A program made the position numbers and the translations under genes. From assembly GCF_009371985.2 (NCBI RefSeq), contig NZ_VIKU02000002.1, positions 558,001 to 622,000 on the forward strand: DNA of 64,000 bases, given 5' to 3'. Origin of the DNA: Pelagihabitans pacificus. Its GTDB lineage: Bacteria > Bacteroidota > Bacteroidia > Flavobacteriales > Flavobacteriaceae. Of this stretch, positions 51,862-60,509 are shown piece after piece. How positions within the stretch are numbered: position 1 is the stretch's first letter; each line of letters begins with the position of its first letter. The notes beneath the pieces are model-generated. The model was not told where the DNA came from and did no database searches. It saw only the letters and a list, made by a program, of their open reading frames with translations.

Positions 51862-51978
51862 ATTAAAACAATGCGCACACTTAAGATTTTCCGCGAATTG
51901 GCAATCAAAATATGTACTAGAGATAGCGCTTAAAGCAGAAATCCATTCGGAACAAAAGAAAGTCATAAAATTCATGTA

Positions 51979-52695
51979 ATGAAACCTTTTGATAACACCT
52001 TTGATAATGAACCCGTAGCGCTCCGAAGGGCAGCCTTAATAGCGGGTTGGGGATTGTTTTTCATGACCCTTTTCGCCCTTTATGCTATCTACTTTATTTT
52101 TCAGACCCTTATCCTACCCGAGGAAATAGAAATGACCATCGAAAATATTAGGGCGAACGAACTGCAATTCCGGATCGGTATTGGTTGTTATCTGGTGGTC
52201 ATCGTTCTCGATGTTTTGGTAGCCTGGGCTCTTTATGTTTTTCTCAAACCCATAAATCGAGATATATCGTTACTTGCGGCATGGTTTCGATTGGTGTATT
52301 CCGGTATTTATGCGGTAGCCCTGACCCATTATTTCAATGTGCTACAGCTTTTGGACAGTACCGATTATATACCATTATTGGAAATGGATGGAGTGAAAGC
52401 GAAAACCATGCTTTCCCTCCAAGCATTTAATGATACGTGGGCCATCGGATTTGTGTTTTTTGGTCTCCACATCGCCTTTTTGGGGTATTTGGCCTTCAAA
52501 TCGGCCTATGTACCAAAAATTCTTGGCATTCTCTTGATACTAGCCGGGCTGAGCTATCTCATTGATTATTTTGCCCGATTCCTATTTCCGGAAAATCCCT
52601 TGCCTGTGAGTACCTACTTTGGATGGGGGGAGCTGATCTTCATGTTTTGGTTATTGTTCAAAGGCAGTAAAATCGTACATTATGAAACAACATAG
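51979..52695 (+). CDS. DUF4386-family membrane protein, copy 1
   Basis: 238 aa with about six membrane helices. Matches DUF4386 by RRAALIAGWGLFFMTLFAL, LVVIVLDVLVAWALYVFLKPINRDISLLAAWFRLVYS, FGLHIAFLGYLAFKSAYVPKILGILLILAGLSY. Paralogue of the protein at 59190-59822 (same LALDxxxxxALYxxLKP and SxYVPKxLGILL segments). Its end overlaps the next gene by 14 bases. Function unknown. Confidence 0.88.
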   Translation: MKPFDNTFDNEPVALRRAALIAGWGLFFMTLFALYAIYFIFQTLILPEEIEMTIENIRANELQFRIGIGCYLVVIVLDVLVAWALYVFLKPINRDISLLAAWFRLVYSGIYAVALTHYFNVLQLLDSTDYIPLLEMDGVKAKTMLSLQAFNDTWAIGFVFFGLHIAFLGYLAFKSAYVPKILGILLILAGLSYLIDYFARFLFPENPLPVSTYFGWGELIFMFWLLFKGSKIVHYETT

Positions 52696-53386
52696 CAATC
52701 GTTTTTCTTTTCGACAAGCACTGGAAGGCCTTGAAGGTATCGGTATTATATGTGCCTGCTACCTTACGCTGTTCCTGAAACCATTGCGTGATCGATGGGG
52801 ACTCAACAAAGCGGAAGTAGCACGCCCCTTTCCCGGGGATGAACTGGTTTCTGCCCCAAAGACAAAATTTACGCACGCTGTCAAAATAAACGCGCCCGCA
52901 AATTATGTATGGCCCTGGATAGCCCAAATCGGCCAAGGAAAAGGCGGGTTTTATTCGTACGAAGCTTTGGAGAATTTAATCGGGTTACAAATTTATAATT
53001 CGGATGTCGTGCTGCCCGAATTTCAAAACCCCTCCATCGATGATAGCGTTGCCTTCGCTCCCGGAGATCGTACGCCTATCGTCATTTGCGAACCTGGGCG
53101 TGCCATGGCAATAGAGAATTCACTTGACATGGATAGTAACCAAAAGTATGACCCCAAGGGGCCTGCCCCAAAAAACTATTTGCACCTTACCTGGCTTTGG
53201 TTTGTTGAAGCGATAGACGAGAACCATTCGCGATTTACTTCCAGAAACAGGGTAGATTATGCCCCAAACTTCAAAAACAAGTTAATGTTTGGACCATTAA
53301 CGGAGCCGATAGTTTTTGCGATGGACCGCAAAATGTGCCTGGGCATTAAAAAGCGGGCAGAACGGTTGTATCGGCAGAACGGATAA
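52682..53386 (+). CDS. SRPBCC/START-like domain protein
   Basis: 234 aa. An N-terminal hydrophobic segment (GIGIICACYLTLFL) is a possible signal or anchor. Then a START-like fold: THAVKINAPANYVWPWIAQIGQGKGGFYSYEALENLIGLQIYN, TWLWFVEAIDENHSRFTSRNRVDY. SRPBCC proteins bind hydrophobic ligands or steer polyketide-like chemistry. The start lies within the DUF4386 gene, so translation is probably coupled. Ligand unknown. Confidence 0.85.
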   Translation: MKQHSNRFSFRQALEGLEGIGIICACYLTLFLKPLRDRWGLNKAEVARPFPGDELVSAPKTKFTHAVKINAPANYVWPWIAQIGQGKGGFYSYEALENLIGLQIYNSDVVLPEFQNPSIDDSVAFAPGDRTPIVICEPGRAMAIENSLDMDSNQKYDPKGPAPKNYLHLTWLWFVEAIDENHSRFTSRNRVDYAPNFKNKLMFGPLTEPIVFAMDRKMCLGIKKRAERLYRQNG

Positions 53387-53516
53387 ATTTTGAAGCTATC
53401 CCTACAAAATCGAACGGATACCGATCCGACACACAACGGCTGACGTCTTATTGATTATATACGGGACATACGGTCATAAGCCTGCTAGTTTTTAGACAGA
53501 ATCATATTATATTGAT

Positions 53517-53560
53517 ATGACCACGGTCATTGCCCTTGGCTTGATTAGAAGATACATTTG
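53517..53560 (+). promoter_or_regulatory. Crp/Fnr-type class II promoter (class B) for the NAD(P)H oxidoreductase gene
   Basis: ATGAC-CACG-GTCAT at 53517-53530, -7 box TACATTTG (perfect) at 53553-53560, 29.5 bp from the centre. The same 14-mer occurs again at 54974. Confidence 0.8.
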
Positions 53561-53654
53561 ATCTGAATAATTGTATTGAAAAATACCGTGAAACCTTTTG
53601 GAAAAGGTCATACGTCCAATAGCGATGCCATCGATAATTAAATCTAAAAACCAC

Positions 53655-54233
53655 ATGAAGAATATCTTGATCATCAATGGTCATCCCGACAAGGAAAGTT
53701 TTTGTTTTGCGCTTGCAAACCATTATAAAACCGGGGCCTTGGCATCAGGTGCGAACTGTAAAATGGTCCATTTAGTCGATCTGGAATTCTCACCCATCCT
53801 CAAATACGGGTATCGTAGGCGAACAGAATTGGAACCTGACCTGCTCCATGTTTGGGAGGCCATCAAAGCCGCCGACCATCTGGTCTTCGTTTATCCGACC
53901 TGGTGGGGCACGCAGCCAGCCCTGTTGAAAGGCTTCATCGATCGGTTGTTCTTGCCGAATTTCGCATTTCGATATAAGGAAAATTCCTTGTTCTGGGACA
54001 AACTCCTAACCGGAAAGTCGGCACGGTTGATCGTTACCATGGATACCCCAAAATGGTATTACGCCTTGATGTACAGCAAACCGGGCCACAATGCCATGAA
54101 AAAAACCGTTCTGGGATTTTGTGGCGTTCGACCTGTTCGAATAACTGCTTTTAGTCCCATCAAAACATCGGATGCGGCCAAGCGGGCCAAATGGCTTCAA
54201 AAGACCAAAGATTTAGGGGTGGGAATGAAATAG
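53655..54233 (+). CDS. NAD(P)H dehydrogenase (quinone)-like flavoprotein
   Basis: 192 aa from MKNILIINGHPDKES at 53655; a longer frame to 53598 lies between promoter and gene. Flavodoxin-like fold of the NQO1/KefF-YheR family: NGHPDKESFCFALANHY, VFVYPTWWGTQPALLKGFIDRLF, GVRPVRITAF. Two-electron reduction of quinones by NAD(P)H is the family activity. Perfect Fnr-type promoter about 125 bp upstream, so likely induced under reducing or quinone-stress conditions. Confidence 0.92.
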   Translation: MKNILIINGHPDKESFCFALANHYKTGALASGANCKMVHLVDLEFSPILKYGYRRRTELEPDLLHVWEAIKAADHLVFVYPTWWGTQPALLKGFIDRLFLPNFAFRYKENSLFWDKLLTGKSARLIVTMDTPKWYYALMYSKPGHNAMKKTVLGFCGVRPVRITAFSPIKTSDAAKRAKWLQKTKDLGVGMK

Positions 54234-54286
54234 TTTAGGATCGACCGAAGTTTTTAAATTCCGTTGCCCCTTAGCACTCACAGAAA

Positions 54287-54964
54287 ATGGGTAAAAACAA
54301 GCCTCGATACCGACACGATTTTACAGGTAGCCATCGGGTTGTTGGGAAAACAGCGGCCTGGACCGTAAGTGCCCTCCTTTTAGTGTACGTATTCACCACC
54401 ACCATTGGATTGGTATCCCTACCTTCTCCTGAAACCCCCATCGGAGATCCTTTTTTTACCCTCATGGAGCTGTTGACCCTGCTTATAGCCCCTTTGATGC
54501 TGCTATGCATGATTGCGGTACATGCCTATGCGTCCCCCGGCAATAAGGCGTTCAGTAGTATGGCGCTCATATGTATGCTCCTCATGACAGGAATTACCTC
54601 ATCCGTTCATTTTGTTGTCTTGACGGTCGGCCATCCAATGGAAATGAATGCACCCGAACTGCACCGCAACTTATTCTCTTTTAAGTGGCCCTCCTTGGTA
54701 TATGCCCTGGATATTCTTGCGTGGGACTGGTTCTATGCCCTCTCGATGCTCCTTGCCGCTCCTGTGTTCGGAACAGGAAAATTGCAAAAAAAGGTACGAA
54801 TGCTCATGATTGCCAGTGGTGTCCTCAGCCTAGCGGGACTCCTTGGCGTGCCTTTGGACGATATGCGCATACGAAATATTGGCATCATCGGGTATGCTGT
54901 CATAGCCCCGGTCGTTTTTCTTTTGTTGGGCAGGGTTTTCGAACGGGCTGGCACAAGCCCCTAG
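54287..54964 (+). CDS. Membrane protein with about six helices, unknown
   Basis: 225 aa. Helices near 25-45, 60-85, 90-115, 130-150, 165-185 and 195-215, with a conserved-looking MELLTLLIAPLMLLCMIAVHAYA stretch. No family recognised; it follows the quinone reductase gene by about 50 bp on the same strand and may be co-transcribed. Confidence 0.8.
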   Translation: MGKNKPRYRHDFTGSHRVVGKTAAWTVSALLLVYVFTTTIGLVSLPSPETPIGDPFFTLMELLTLLIAPLMLLCMIAVHAYASPGNKAFSSMALICMLLMTGITSSVHFVVLTVGHPMEMNAPELHRNLFSFKWPSLVYALDILAWDWFYALSMLLAAPVFGTGKLQKKVRMLMIASGVLSLAGLLGVPLDDMRIRNIGIIGYAVIAPVVFLLLGRVFERAGTSP

Positions 54965-54973
54965 TAGAAGGCC

Positions 54974-55017
54974 ATGACCACGGTCATAGATTATTCGCTT
55001 TTAGACGTTTAACTTGT
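54974..55017 (+). promoter_or_regulatory. Crp/Fnr-type promoter (class B), second copy of an identical palindrome
   Basis: ATGAC-CACG-GTCAT at 54974-54987; weaker -7 box TAACTTGT at 55010-55017, 29.5 bp from the centre. The first gene after it begins 230 bp downstream, so the leader would be long. Confidence 0.6.
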
Positions 55018-55249
55018 GGTCTACAATAGAAATTCACTGTACTTAGGCATTTCAGAATAAAACAAGTACTCCCATTTCTATCTAAAGGCACAAAGTTCCC
55101 CGGCTAACTTAAGAAGGTCAGTGGTGAACTATTGCATCCGCCCATATTTAAAAAGAAAAGAATACCTCCGTACAGCTATCTCAGCGATTAGCCTGTATTG
55201 GTATTCCTTTTTCATATCCCACCAAAATCGAACATTAAAAAATACTCCA

Positions 55250-55744
55250 ATGAAAAAATCTATTATAGCAGGCATCGTTGCCATCGCAATCATGTTCAGT
55301 GCCGCCGCACAAAACGAACCGGAAGCCGATACACCCCAATTTGAGGTGAAGGTCATCACTAGTATCGAATCGATCGTACCACTTGGTCTGGGACGCTCAC
55401 GGCTTATTTCAACGGATTCAACACGGGACTACACCGAATTCTCCTCGGAACAGACCGAGGTAGATAATACTCGAAATAGAACTAAAAGAAAAGATATCCG
55501 GGTGAAGGATTTTGAAGAAACAAAACTCTTGAACTTCTTTAATGCAGGAGGTATCCGATTTCAGAATATTGCCGCCAATGACGCTGTCATATCCTCCAAA
55601 TTGACGGCGATGTTGGCAGAGGGCTGGGAGTTGATTTTTGTGACAAGTGCAGTAGAAAGTGACGCAGGGGAAAGTGATAATCAGGGCATATTCATCACCC
55701 GGTACATTTTTAAACGAGGGATGGTCAACAATCATGCCCCATGA
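55250..55744 (+). CDS. Secreted protein with DUF4177-like tail, unknown
   Basis: 164 aa from MKKSIIAGIVAIAIMFSAAAQN at 55250, a clear signal peptide; the frame upstream to 55121 is long but unlike a signal. Mature part: PQFEVKVITSIESIVPLGLGRSR, then the acidic TEFSSEQTEVDNTRNRTKRKD, and a C-terminal LAEGWELIFVTSAVESD...FITRYIFKR that recalls DUF4177. Possible periplasmic protein. Function unknown. Confidence 0.78.
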   Translation: MKKSIIAGIVAIAIMFSAAAQNEPEADTPQFEVKVITSIESIVPLGLGRSRLISTDSTRDYTEFSSEQTEVDNTRNRTKRKDIRVKDFEETKLLNFFNAGGIRFQNIAANDAVISSKLTAMLAEGWELIFVTSAVESDAGESDNQGIFITRYIFKRGMVNNHAP

Positions 55745-55774
55745 GCGGCGTATAGTTATCGGAAAAATGGCGTT

Positions 55775-56146
55775 ATGAGTACAGCACATCCAAAAATCAC
55801 CCTACTACAGCAACTAGACTTAACGAATCTTGCCACGGCCAAGGATATCATTGCAGAGTATCGGGTATGGCATTATTTCAATCCGCGATTACCTCAGATT
55901 CAGGGAGACTACGTGGGCATAGAAGGTTTCCGGGATTTTTTTGGGAAAATGGCACAGACCACTAGCGGTTCCTTTAAGGTTAATCCCATATCCATAACCC
56001 CTATCGGGGACGAACTGGTCATTACCCATGTCAGGAACACTATGTTGCTGGAAGGTAAACCAATAGAGATTGACGCGGTCGTCGTATGGCGCATCGTCAA
56101 CGGTAAGATTACAGAGGCTTGGGATATTCCGGCCGTTTATAGTTAA
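55775..56146 (+). CDS. SnoaL-like NTF2-fold protein
   Basis: 123 aa. NTF2/SnoaL-like domain: YFNPRLPQIQGDYVGIEGFRDFFGKMAQ, GDELVITHVRNTML, VVWRIVNGKITEAWDIP. This fold is used by isomerases and by small ligand-binding proteins. 30 bp after the preceding gene, and the flavoenzyme fusion follows 65 bp later, so probably one transcript. Substrate unknown. Confidence 0.88.
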   Translation: MSTAHPKITLLQQLDLTNLATAKDIIAEYRVWHYFNPRLPQIQGDYVGIEGFRDFFGKMAQTTSGSFKVNPISITPIGDELVITHVRNTMLLEGKPIEIDAVVVWRIVNGKITEAWDIPAVYS

Positions 56147-56211
56147 TAATCAGAAGCAACGATGGAACGGGCACCTATACTACCGTTCGATTCTTGTCAA
56201 ATAGAAAACCA

Positions 56212-58047
56212 ATGAAATACAACACTATTGTAATCGGAGGCGGCTTGGCGGGGCTTACTGCCGGAGCCACCCTTTCAAAATTCGGAAAGAAAGTGCTGTT
56301 ATTGGAACAGCATCATAAACCAGGCGGTTGCGCGACCACCTTTAAACGAGGCGATTTTATCATAGAAGTCGGCCTGCATGAAATGAGCGGCATTGTAGAG
56401 CATGGTACGATTCCACAAATTTTCGAAATGCTCGAAGTCGATCAGAAAATCGATTTACTGAAAGTACCCGAATTCTATGCTGTCTTTTCTGATCGGGGAA
56501 AATTCGTGTTCCCTCATGGCTATGACGCAGCGACCAAGGCATTGGTCGACAAATACCCGGACGATGCAAAAGGCATCAAGCGATTCTTGAAAGTGCTCGC
56601 AGGAATCCGAAAGGAAGGAACCAATCAACCGCGTTCGCGATGGGTAAAAAAGCTCATCTATCCGTTGATGCCCCTGCTGTACCCGAATCTTGTGGAAGCC
56701 GATCGACATACGGTCGGATCCTGGTTGGATAAGTACATCACCAATGAAAATGCAAAGATCGATCTGGTAGCACACCTTGCATATTGGGGCGATGATCCCT
56801 ATACCCTATCGATGTTCTACTATGGGTTGCCTTTCTCTGGCTTTATCCAGAATGGTGGTCACTTTATAAAAGGGGGGTCCCAACAGCTGTCCAATCATCT
56901 CGCAACATACATTGAAAAGCAGGGTGGCACTGTGCTACTTGGTAAAAAGGCAGAGAAGATTGTTACTGAGAACGGCCGAGTGACGGGAGTCACCTTCCGT
57001 GATCGATTTAACGACCACTTGGAACCCGTTACTATTTCTTGTGATAATGCGATCGCCAATTGCGCTATTCCCTTAGTACCAGCTATGCTGGATGAGCCCT
57101 TTGCCAGTTCTTTGAAGGAACGCATCGGTGACAAAATCAATTCTTGCTCGCTACTGTGCATGTACCTCGGTTTCAGTAAGGATGTGGAGGAATTCGGAGT
57201 AAAACATTACTCGAATGTCATCGAGGGTGAGGATGTCAAATCCTTGAAAGACGTCAAGCCCAACCACCAGGGCGATTGGTCGAAGCGTAGATTCATTTTT
57301 GTCGACTATGGCAAGGTAGATTCCCAACTGGCACCACCCGGTAAATCAGAAGGTGTGATCTGTACGGTCGATTATCTGCAAGACTGGGACGGTTTAAACG
57401 AGGAAGACTACAAGGCGAAGAAGGAAGAAGTGGCCCAGATACTGTTACAACGATTGGAGAAACAGTTTCCTGGAATTCGGGATAGTATTGAATACTACGA
57501 GGTTTCTACCTCAAAAACGATTCAACGATATACCTCGAATCCCAGTGGGTCGGTGTACGGTTATGCCCAAACCAAAAAACAAACAGGAGATAAGCGATTC
57601 AGAAACAATTTCCTGATACCCAATTTGTATTTCGCATCGGCATGGGCCTTTCCAGGTGGAGGATTCGAAGGAAGCATCACGGGAGGATTCTTGGCTGCAC
57701 TGCAGATGAATCGAGACAAGATATGGTCAGCATGTGATGATGCAACCTATGTTGACGAGAGAATGGTTTCTCTCTTGGAACGTAAACAAATCGATGACAA
57801 AACGTTGGAATTGCGTTTTGAAAGACCAAACGGATTTCAGCACCAAAAAGGGCAATATGCTGTTCTTAATTTAAAGCAGCCCAAAGAAACAGAATTGGAT
57901 TTGCCCTATCGATGGCTTCCTATTGTTTCCAATGGGGAAGACAATCACTTAAGGTTTCAAATTGAACTGGATGACAGCAGCTTCTCCAAAAGTTGTGAGC
58001 TTATGGATAGTGGCGATATGGTAACGATATACGGACCGAAGGTCTAG
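56212..58047 (+). CDS. Carotenoid-desaturase-like flavoenzyme fused to half a ferredoxin-reductase module
   Basis: 611 aa from ATG 56212 (TTG 56194 is a poorer start). Residues 1 to about 510 are CrtI/retinol saturase-like: VIGGGLAGLTAGATLSKFGK with KPGGCATTF, then the C-terminal FAD motif NLYFASAWAFPGGGFEGSITG. The last ~95 residues look like the FAD-binding barrel of a ferredoxin-NADP reductase-type enzyme (TLELRFERPNGFQHQKGQYAVLNL, LDLPYRWLPIVS, GDMVTIYGP), but the protein stops there and lacks the NAD(P)-binding half. An unusual fusion; substrate unknown. Confidence 0.8.
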   Translation: MKYNTIVIGGGLAGLTAGATLSKFGKKVLLLEQHHKPGGCATTFKRGDFIIEVGLHEMSGIVEHGTIPQIFEMLEVDQKIDLLKVPEFYAVFSDRGKFVFPHGYDAATKALVDKYPDDAKGIKRFLKVLAGIRKEGTNQPRSRWVKKLIYPLMPLLYPNLVEADRHTVGSWLDKYITNENAKIDLVAHLAYWGDDPYTLSMFYYGLPFSGFIQNGGHFIKGGSQQLSNHLATYIEKQGGTVLLGKKAEKIVTENGRVTGVTFRDRFNDHLEPVTISCDNAIANCAIPLVPAMLDEPFASSLKERIGDKINSCSLLCMYLGFSKDVEEFGVKHYSNVIEGEDVKSLKDVKPNHQGDWSKRRFIFVDYGKVDSQLAPPGKSEGVICTVDYLQDWDGLNEEDYKAKKEEVAQILLQRLEKQFPGIRDSIEYYEVSTSKTIQRYTSNPSGSVYGYAQTKKQTGDKRFRNNFLIPNLYFASAWAFPGGGFEGSITGGFLAALQMNRDKIWSACDDATYVDERMVSLLERKQIDDKTLELRFERPNGFQHQKGQYAVLNLKQPKETELDLPYRWLPIVSNGEDNHLRFQIELDDSSFSKSCELMDSGDMVTIYGPKV

Positions 58048-58064
58048 CACAAAACAGAATCAAT

Positions 58065-59081
58065 ATGAGCAAAGTAAAGATTCCAGCTACTATGACAGTG
58101 GCTGTTTTGAATGCCTATTCCGGTGCCGATGCCTTAAGCATTGAACAACGACCGGTACCAACACCGGGAAGGAACCAAGTTTTGGTCAAAGTAGCCTATG
58201 CACCAATAAATCCCTCAGATTTGGCCACTTTGACGGGCTATTATGGCTTTAAAAACCCAACTCCTATGGTGCCAGGAGGAGAAGGTTCTGGAGAAGTTGT
58301 TGCTGCCGGACCGGGGGTTATGGCAAACTATTTCCTTGGTAAACGAGTGGTCTGCACCGGTTGGGGCACAGGCGGAGGCATTTGGTCGGAGTACGTTGTC
58401 AAAAGCGTTAAAGGAGGCGTACTGTCTTTAAGCAAATCATTGAGTTTGGAGCAAGGAGCAATGTCCTTTATAAACCCCCTTACGGCCAGTGCATTTATAG
58501 ACATTACGAAAAGAGGAGGTCATAAATCCATTGCATTGACGGCTGCGGCAAGTTCAGTCGGCCAAATGGTGAACCGACTGGGGCGAAAAGAAGGAATCCA
58601 GATCGTAAACGTCGTTCGAAGGGATGCCCAAGTAGATCTTCTCAAGGCCCAAGGTGCCAACACGGTCCTGAATAGCAATGAAACAGGATTTGAACAGGAA
58701 CTACATGATGCCTGTCATCAAATGAATACGCGTATTGCGTTTGATGCGGTGGCAGGTCAAATGACCGGTCAGCTATTGAAAGCGATGCCGCAGAATAGCA
58801 GGGTCACTGTATTCAGCGCACTTTCCCGTGAAGCTGTTCAAGTGAGTCCTGGCATCTTGATTTTTGAAAATAAGGGGATTGACAGTTTCTGGCTCGGTCC
58901 TTGGATCGGCGAACAAGGTATCCTGAAAACAATGTCATTGTGGAAACGTGCACAGAAGCAGATTCCAAGCGATCTCAAAAGTGAGATCAGAAAAATCTAT
59001 CCATTAAACGAAGTGAAAGAAGCCATCCGCGATTATACCAAACAAATGACCGGAGGAAAAATGCTGTTAAGAATGTCTTGA
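58065..59081 (+). CDS. MDR-superfamily oxidoreductase, copy 2
   Basis: 338 aa. GroES-like start (VKVAYAPINPSDLATLTGYYGFKNPTPMVPGGEGSGEVVAAGPGV) and Rossmann domain with ALTAAASSVGQMVNRLGRKEG and the NAD(P) region. Zinc cysteines absent. More diverged from standard MDRs than copy 1 (GAASS-type AAASSVGQ loop), similar to mitochondrial enoyl reductase-like members. Lies 17 bp after the desaturase fusion and about 110 bp before a DUF4386 gene, as in copy 1. Confidence 0.88.
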   Translation: MSKVKIPATMTVAVLNAYSGADALSIEQRPVPTPGRNQVLVKVAYAPINPSDLATLTGYYGFKNPTPMVPGGEGSGEVVAAGPGVMANYFLGKRVVCTGWGTGGGIWSEYVVKSVKGGVLSLSKSLSLEQGAMSFINPLTASAFIDITKRGGHKSIALTAAASSVGQMVNRLGRKEGIQIVNVVRRDAQVDLLKAQGANTVLNSNETGFEQELHDACHQMNTRIAFDAVAGQMTGQLLKAMPQNSRVTVFSALSREAVQVSPGILIFENKGIDSFWLGPWIGEQGILKTMSLWKRAQKQIPSDLKSEIRKIYPLNEVKEAIRDYTKQMTGGKMLLRMS

Positions 59082-59189
59082 AAAAAATAGAATAGGCTTA
59101 CTCAAAAGGGTTTCGAAATTTTGGTTTGAGCATTTAAAAAAATAAACCATTCCAATTGATAAACACCAAACGGACCTAAAGCAAACGAT

Positions 59190-59822
59190 ATGAAAAATTT
59201 CATTAGTAATGTATCGACCAGTAAAGCTGCTATGGTTGTCGGGGTGGCCTTTATCACCTCGGTTTTAATCGTAACCTTGGTTGATGATTTTCTATTGGCT
59301 AATTTTGTAGTACCCGGTGATACGGAAGCTTTAGAAAGGGATATCAGGGCTAATTCGGGACTGTTTGGTTATGCCGTGGTTGGGTATCTACTCGTACTTG
59401 CCCTCGATGCAATTATTGGCCTCGCACTTTATGTTGTTCTTAAACCCGCGGACAAAAAGCTTGCATCGTTAGCGGCAGTGCTCAGGGTGCTATACGCTTT
59501 TACTTTGATAATTGCTTTGGTTGCCTTGGTCTTGAAAATTATTGATGTTTACGGCTATGCATCCATAAAACTGGTAGGATACCTATTTTTTGCCCTGCAC
59601 ATCTTTGTACTCGGCTATTCGGTCTTCAAGGCAGCATACATCCCAAAAAGCCTTGGTATTTTGTTGGTAATCGCATCCTTTACCTATATCGTATTCTTTG
59701 TAGATTTTCATCTGCCCGAAATACTCGGGGCAATTATAATGTCGACCATGGCTGTTGCAGAACTCTCACTAAGTATCTGGCTTATCGTAAAAAGAAATAG
59801 GCTACCTGTTGAGAGTCGGTAA
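59190..59822 (+). CDS. DUF4386-family membrane protein, copy 2
   Basis: 210 aa with six membrane helices (VVGVAFITSVLIVTLVDDFLL, LFGYAVVGYLLVLALDAIIGLALYVVLKPADKKLASLAAV, FALHIFVLGYSVFKAAYIPKSLGILLVI). Paralogue of the protein at 51979-52695. Follows an MDR gene and precedes a flavodoxin-like gene on the same strand. Function unknown. Confidence 0.87.
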   Translation: MKNFISNVSTSKAAMVVGVAFITSVLIVTLVDDFLLANFVVPGDTEALERDIRANSGLFGYAVVGYLLVLALDAIIGLALYVVLKPADKKLASLAAVLRVLYAFTLIIALVALVLKIIDVYGYASIKLVGYLFFALHIFVLGYSVFKAAYIPKSLGILLVIASFTYIVFFVDFHLPEILGAIIMSTMAVAELSLSIWLIVKRNRLPVESR

Positions 59823-59889
59823 CATGGCCTTTATTTTGGACCTAGGGGCCAGCGCAATTTTGAAAAATAAATAACAAAAACCAAGTAGT

Positions 59890-60417
59890 ATGAAAGGAGC
59901 AATTTTTTACTCAGGTAACTATGGGAGCACGGAACAATATGCCAACTGGATTGGCGAAGCCACCGGATTACCCGTATTCGACATCAAGGACACCCGTGCC
60001 GATCCGTCCGATTACGAATTTCTGGTTTTGGGCAGTTCCATTCTCTATTTTAAGCTGACCATCCGAAAATGGGCAAGGGCGAATTTGTCCAAGCTCAAAG
60101 GCAGGTCGAAGCTATTGTTTTCGGTCTCCGGTGCCGGGCCCAGTCCCAAACTTGAACGATGGGTCGCTGCCTCCCTTCCATCCGAACTGTTGTCAGAAAT
60201 GGAGCATGTGGCTCTTGGCGGCAGGTTGGACCATTCAAAAATCAGTTGGTGGCTTCGGCAGATCCTGTGGGTCGGATCGCTTTTCAATCCCGACCCCCGA
60301 GCCCGTAAGGATGAACGTGGAGGATTCGATTATGTTGACAAATCAAGCATTGAACCGATTACAAAATGGGTCAGACAAGAACATCTAGGAACAGCTAAAT
60401 ATCCCAATAATCAGTAA
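59890..60417 (+). CDS. Flavodoxin-fold protein (HemG-like family), copy 2
   Basis: 175 aa, paralogue of the protein at 48705-49247. FMN loop YSGNYGSTEQYANWI (residues 7-21), DYEFLVLGSSILYFKLTIRKW, LLFSVSGAGPSPKLERW, and GRLDHSKISWWLRQI corresponding to GRLRLEELPWWLRS in copy 1. Third gene of the MDR-DUF4386-flavodoxin string. No clear Fnr-type promoter of its own. Confidence 0.88.
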   Translation: MKGAIFYSGNYGSTEQYANWIGEATGLPVFDIKDTRADPSDYEFLVLGSSILYFKLTIRKWARANLSKLKGRSKLLFSVSGAGPSPKLERWVAASLPSELLSEMEHVALGGRLDHSKISWWLRQILWVGSLFNPDPRARKDERGGFDYVDKSSIEPITKWVRQEHLGTAKYPNNQ

Positions 60418-60509
60418 TCAAATCACCCTCTATTCAAAATATTTTGGAAATTGAAGCACTCCTACATCAATGAAACTATTATAAGAATTTTTAACAATAA
60501 CCTATACAA

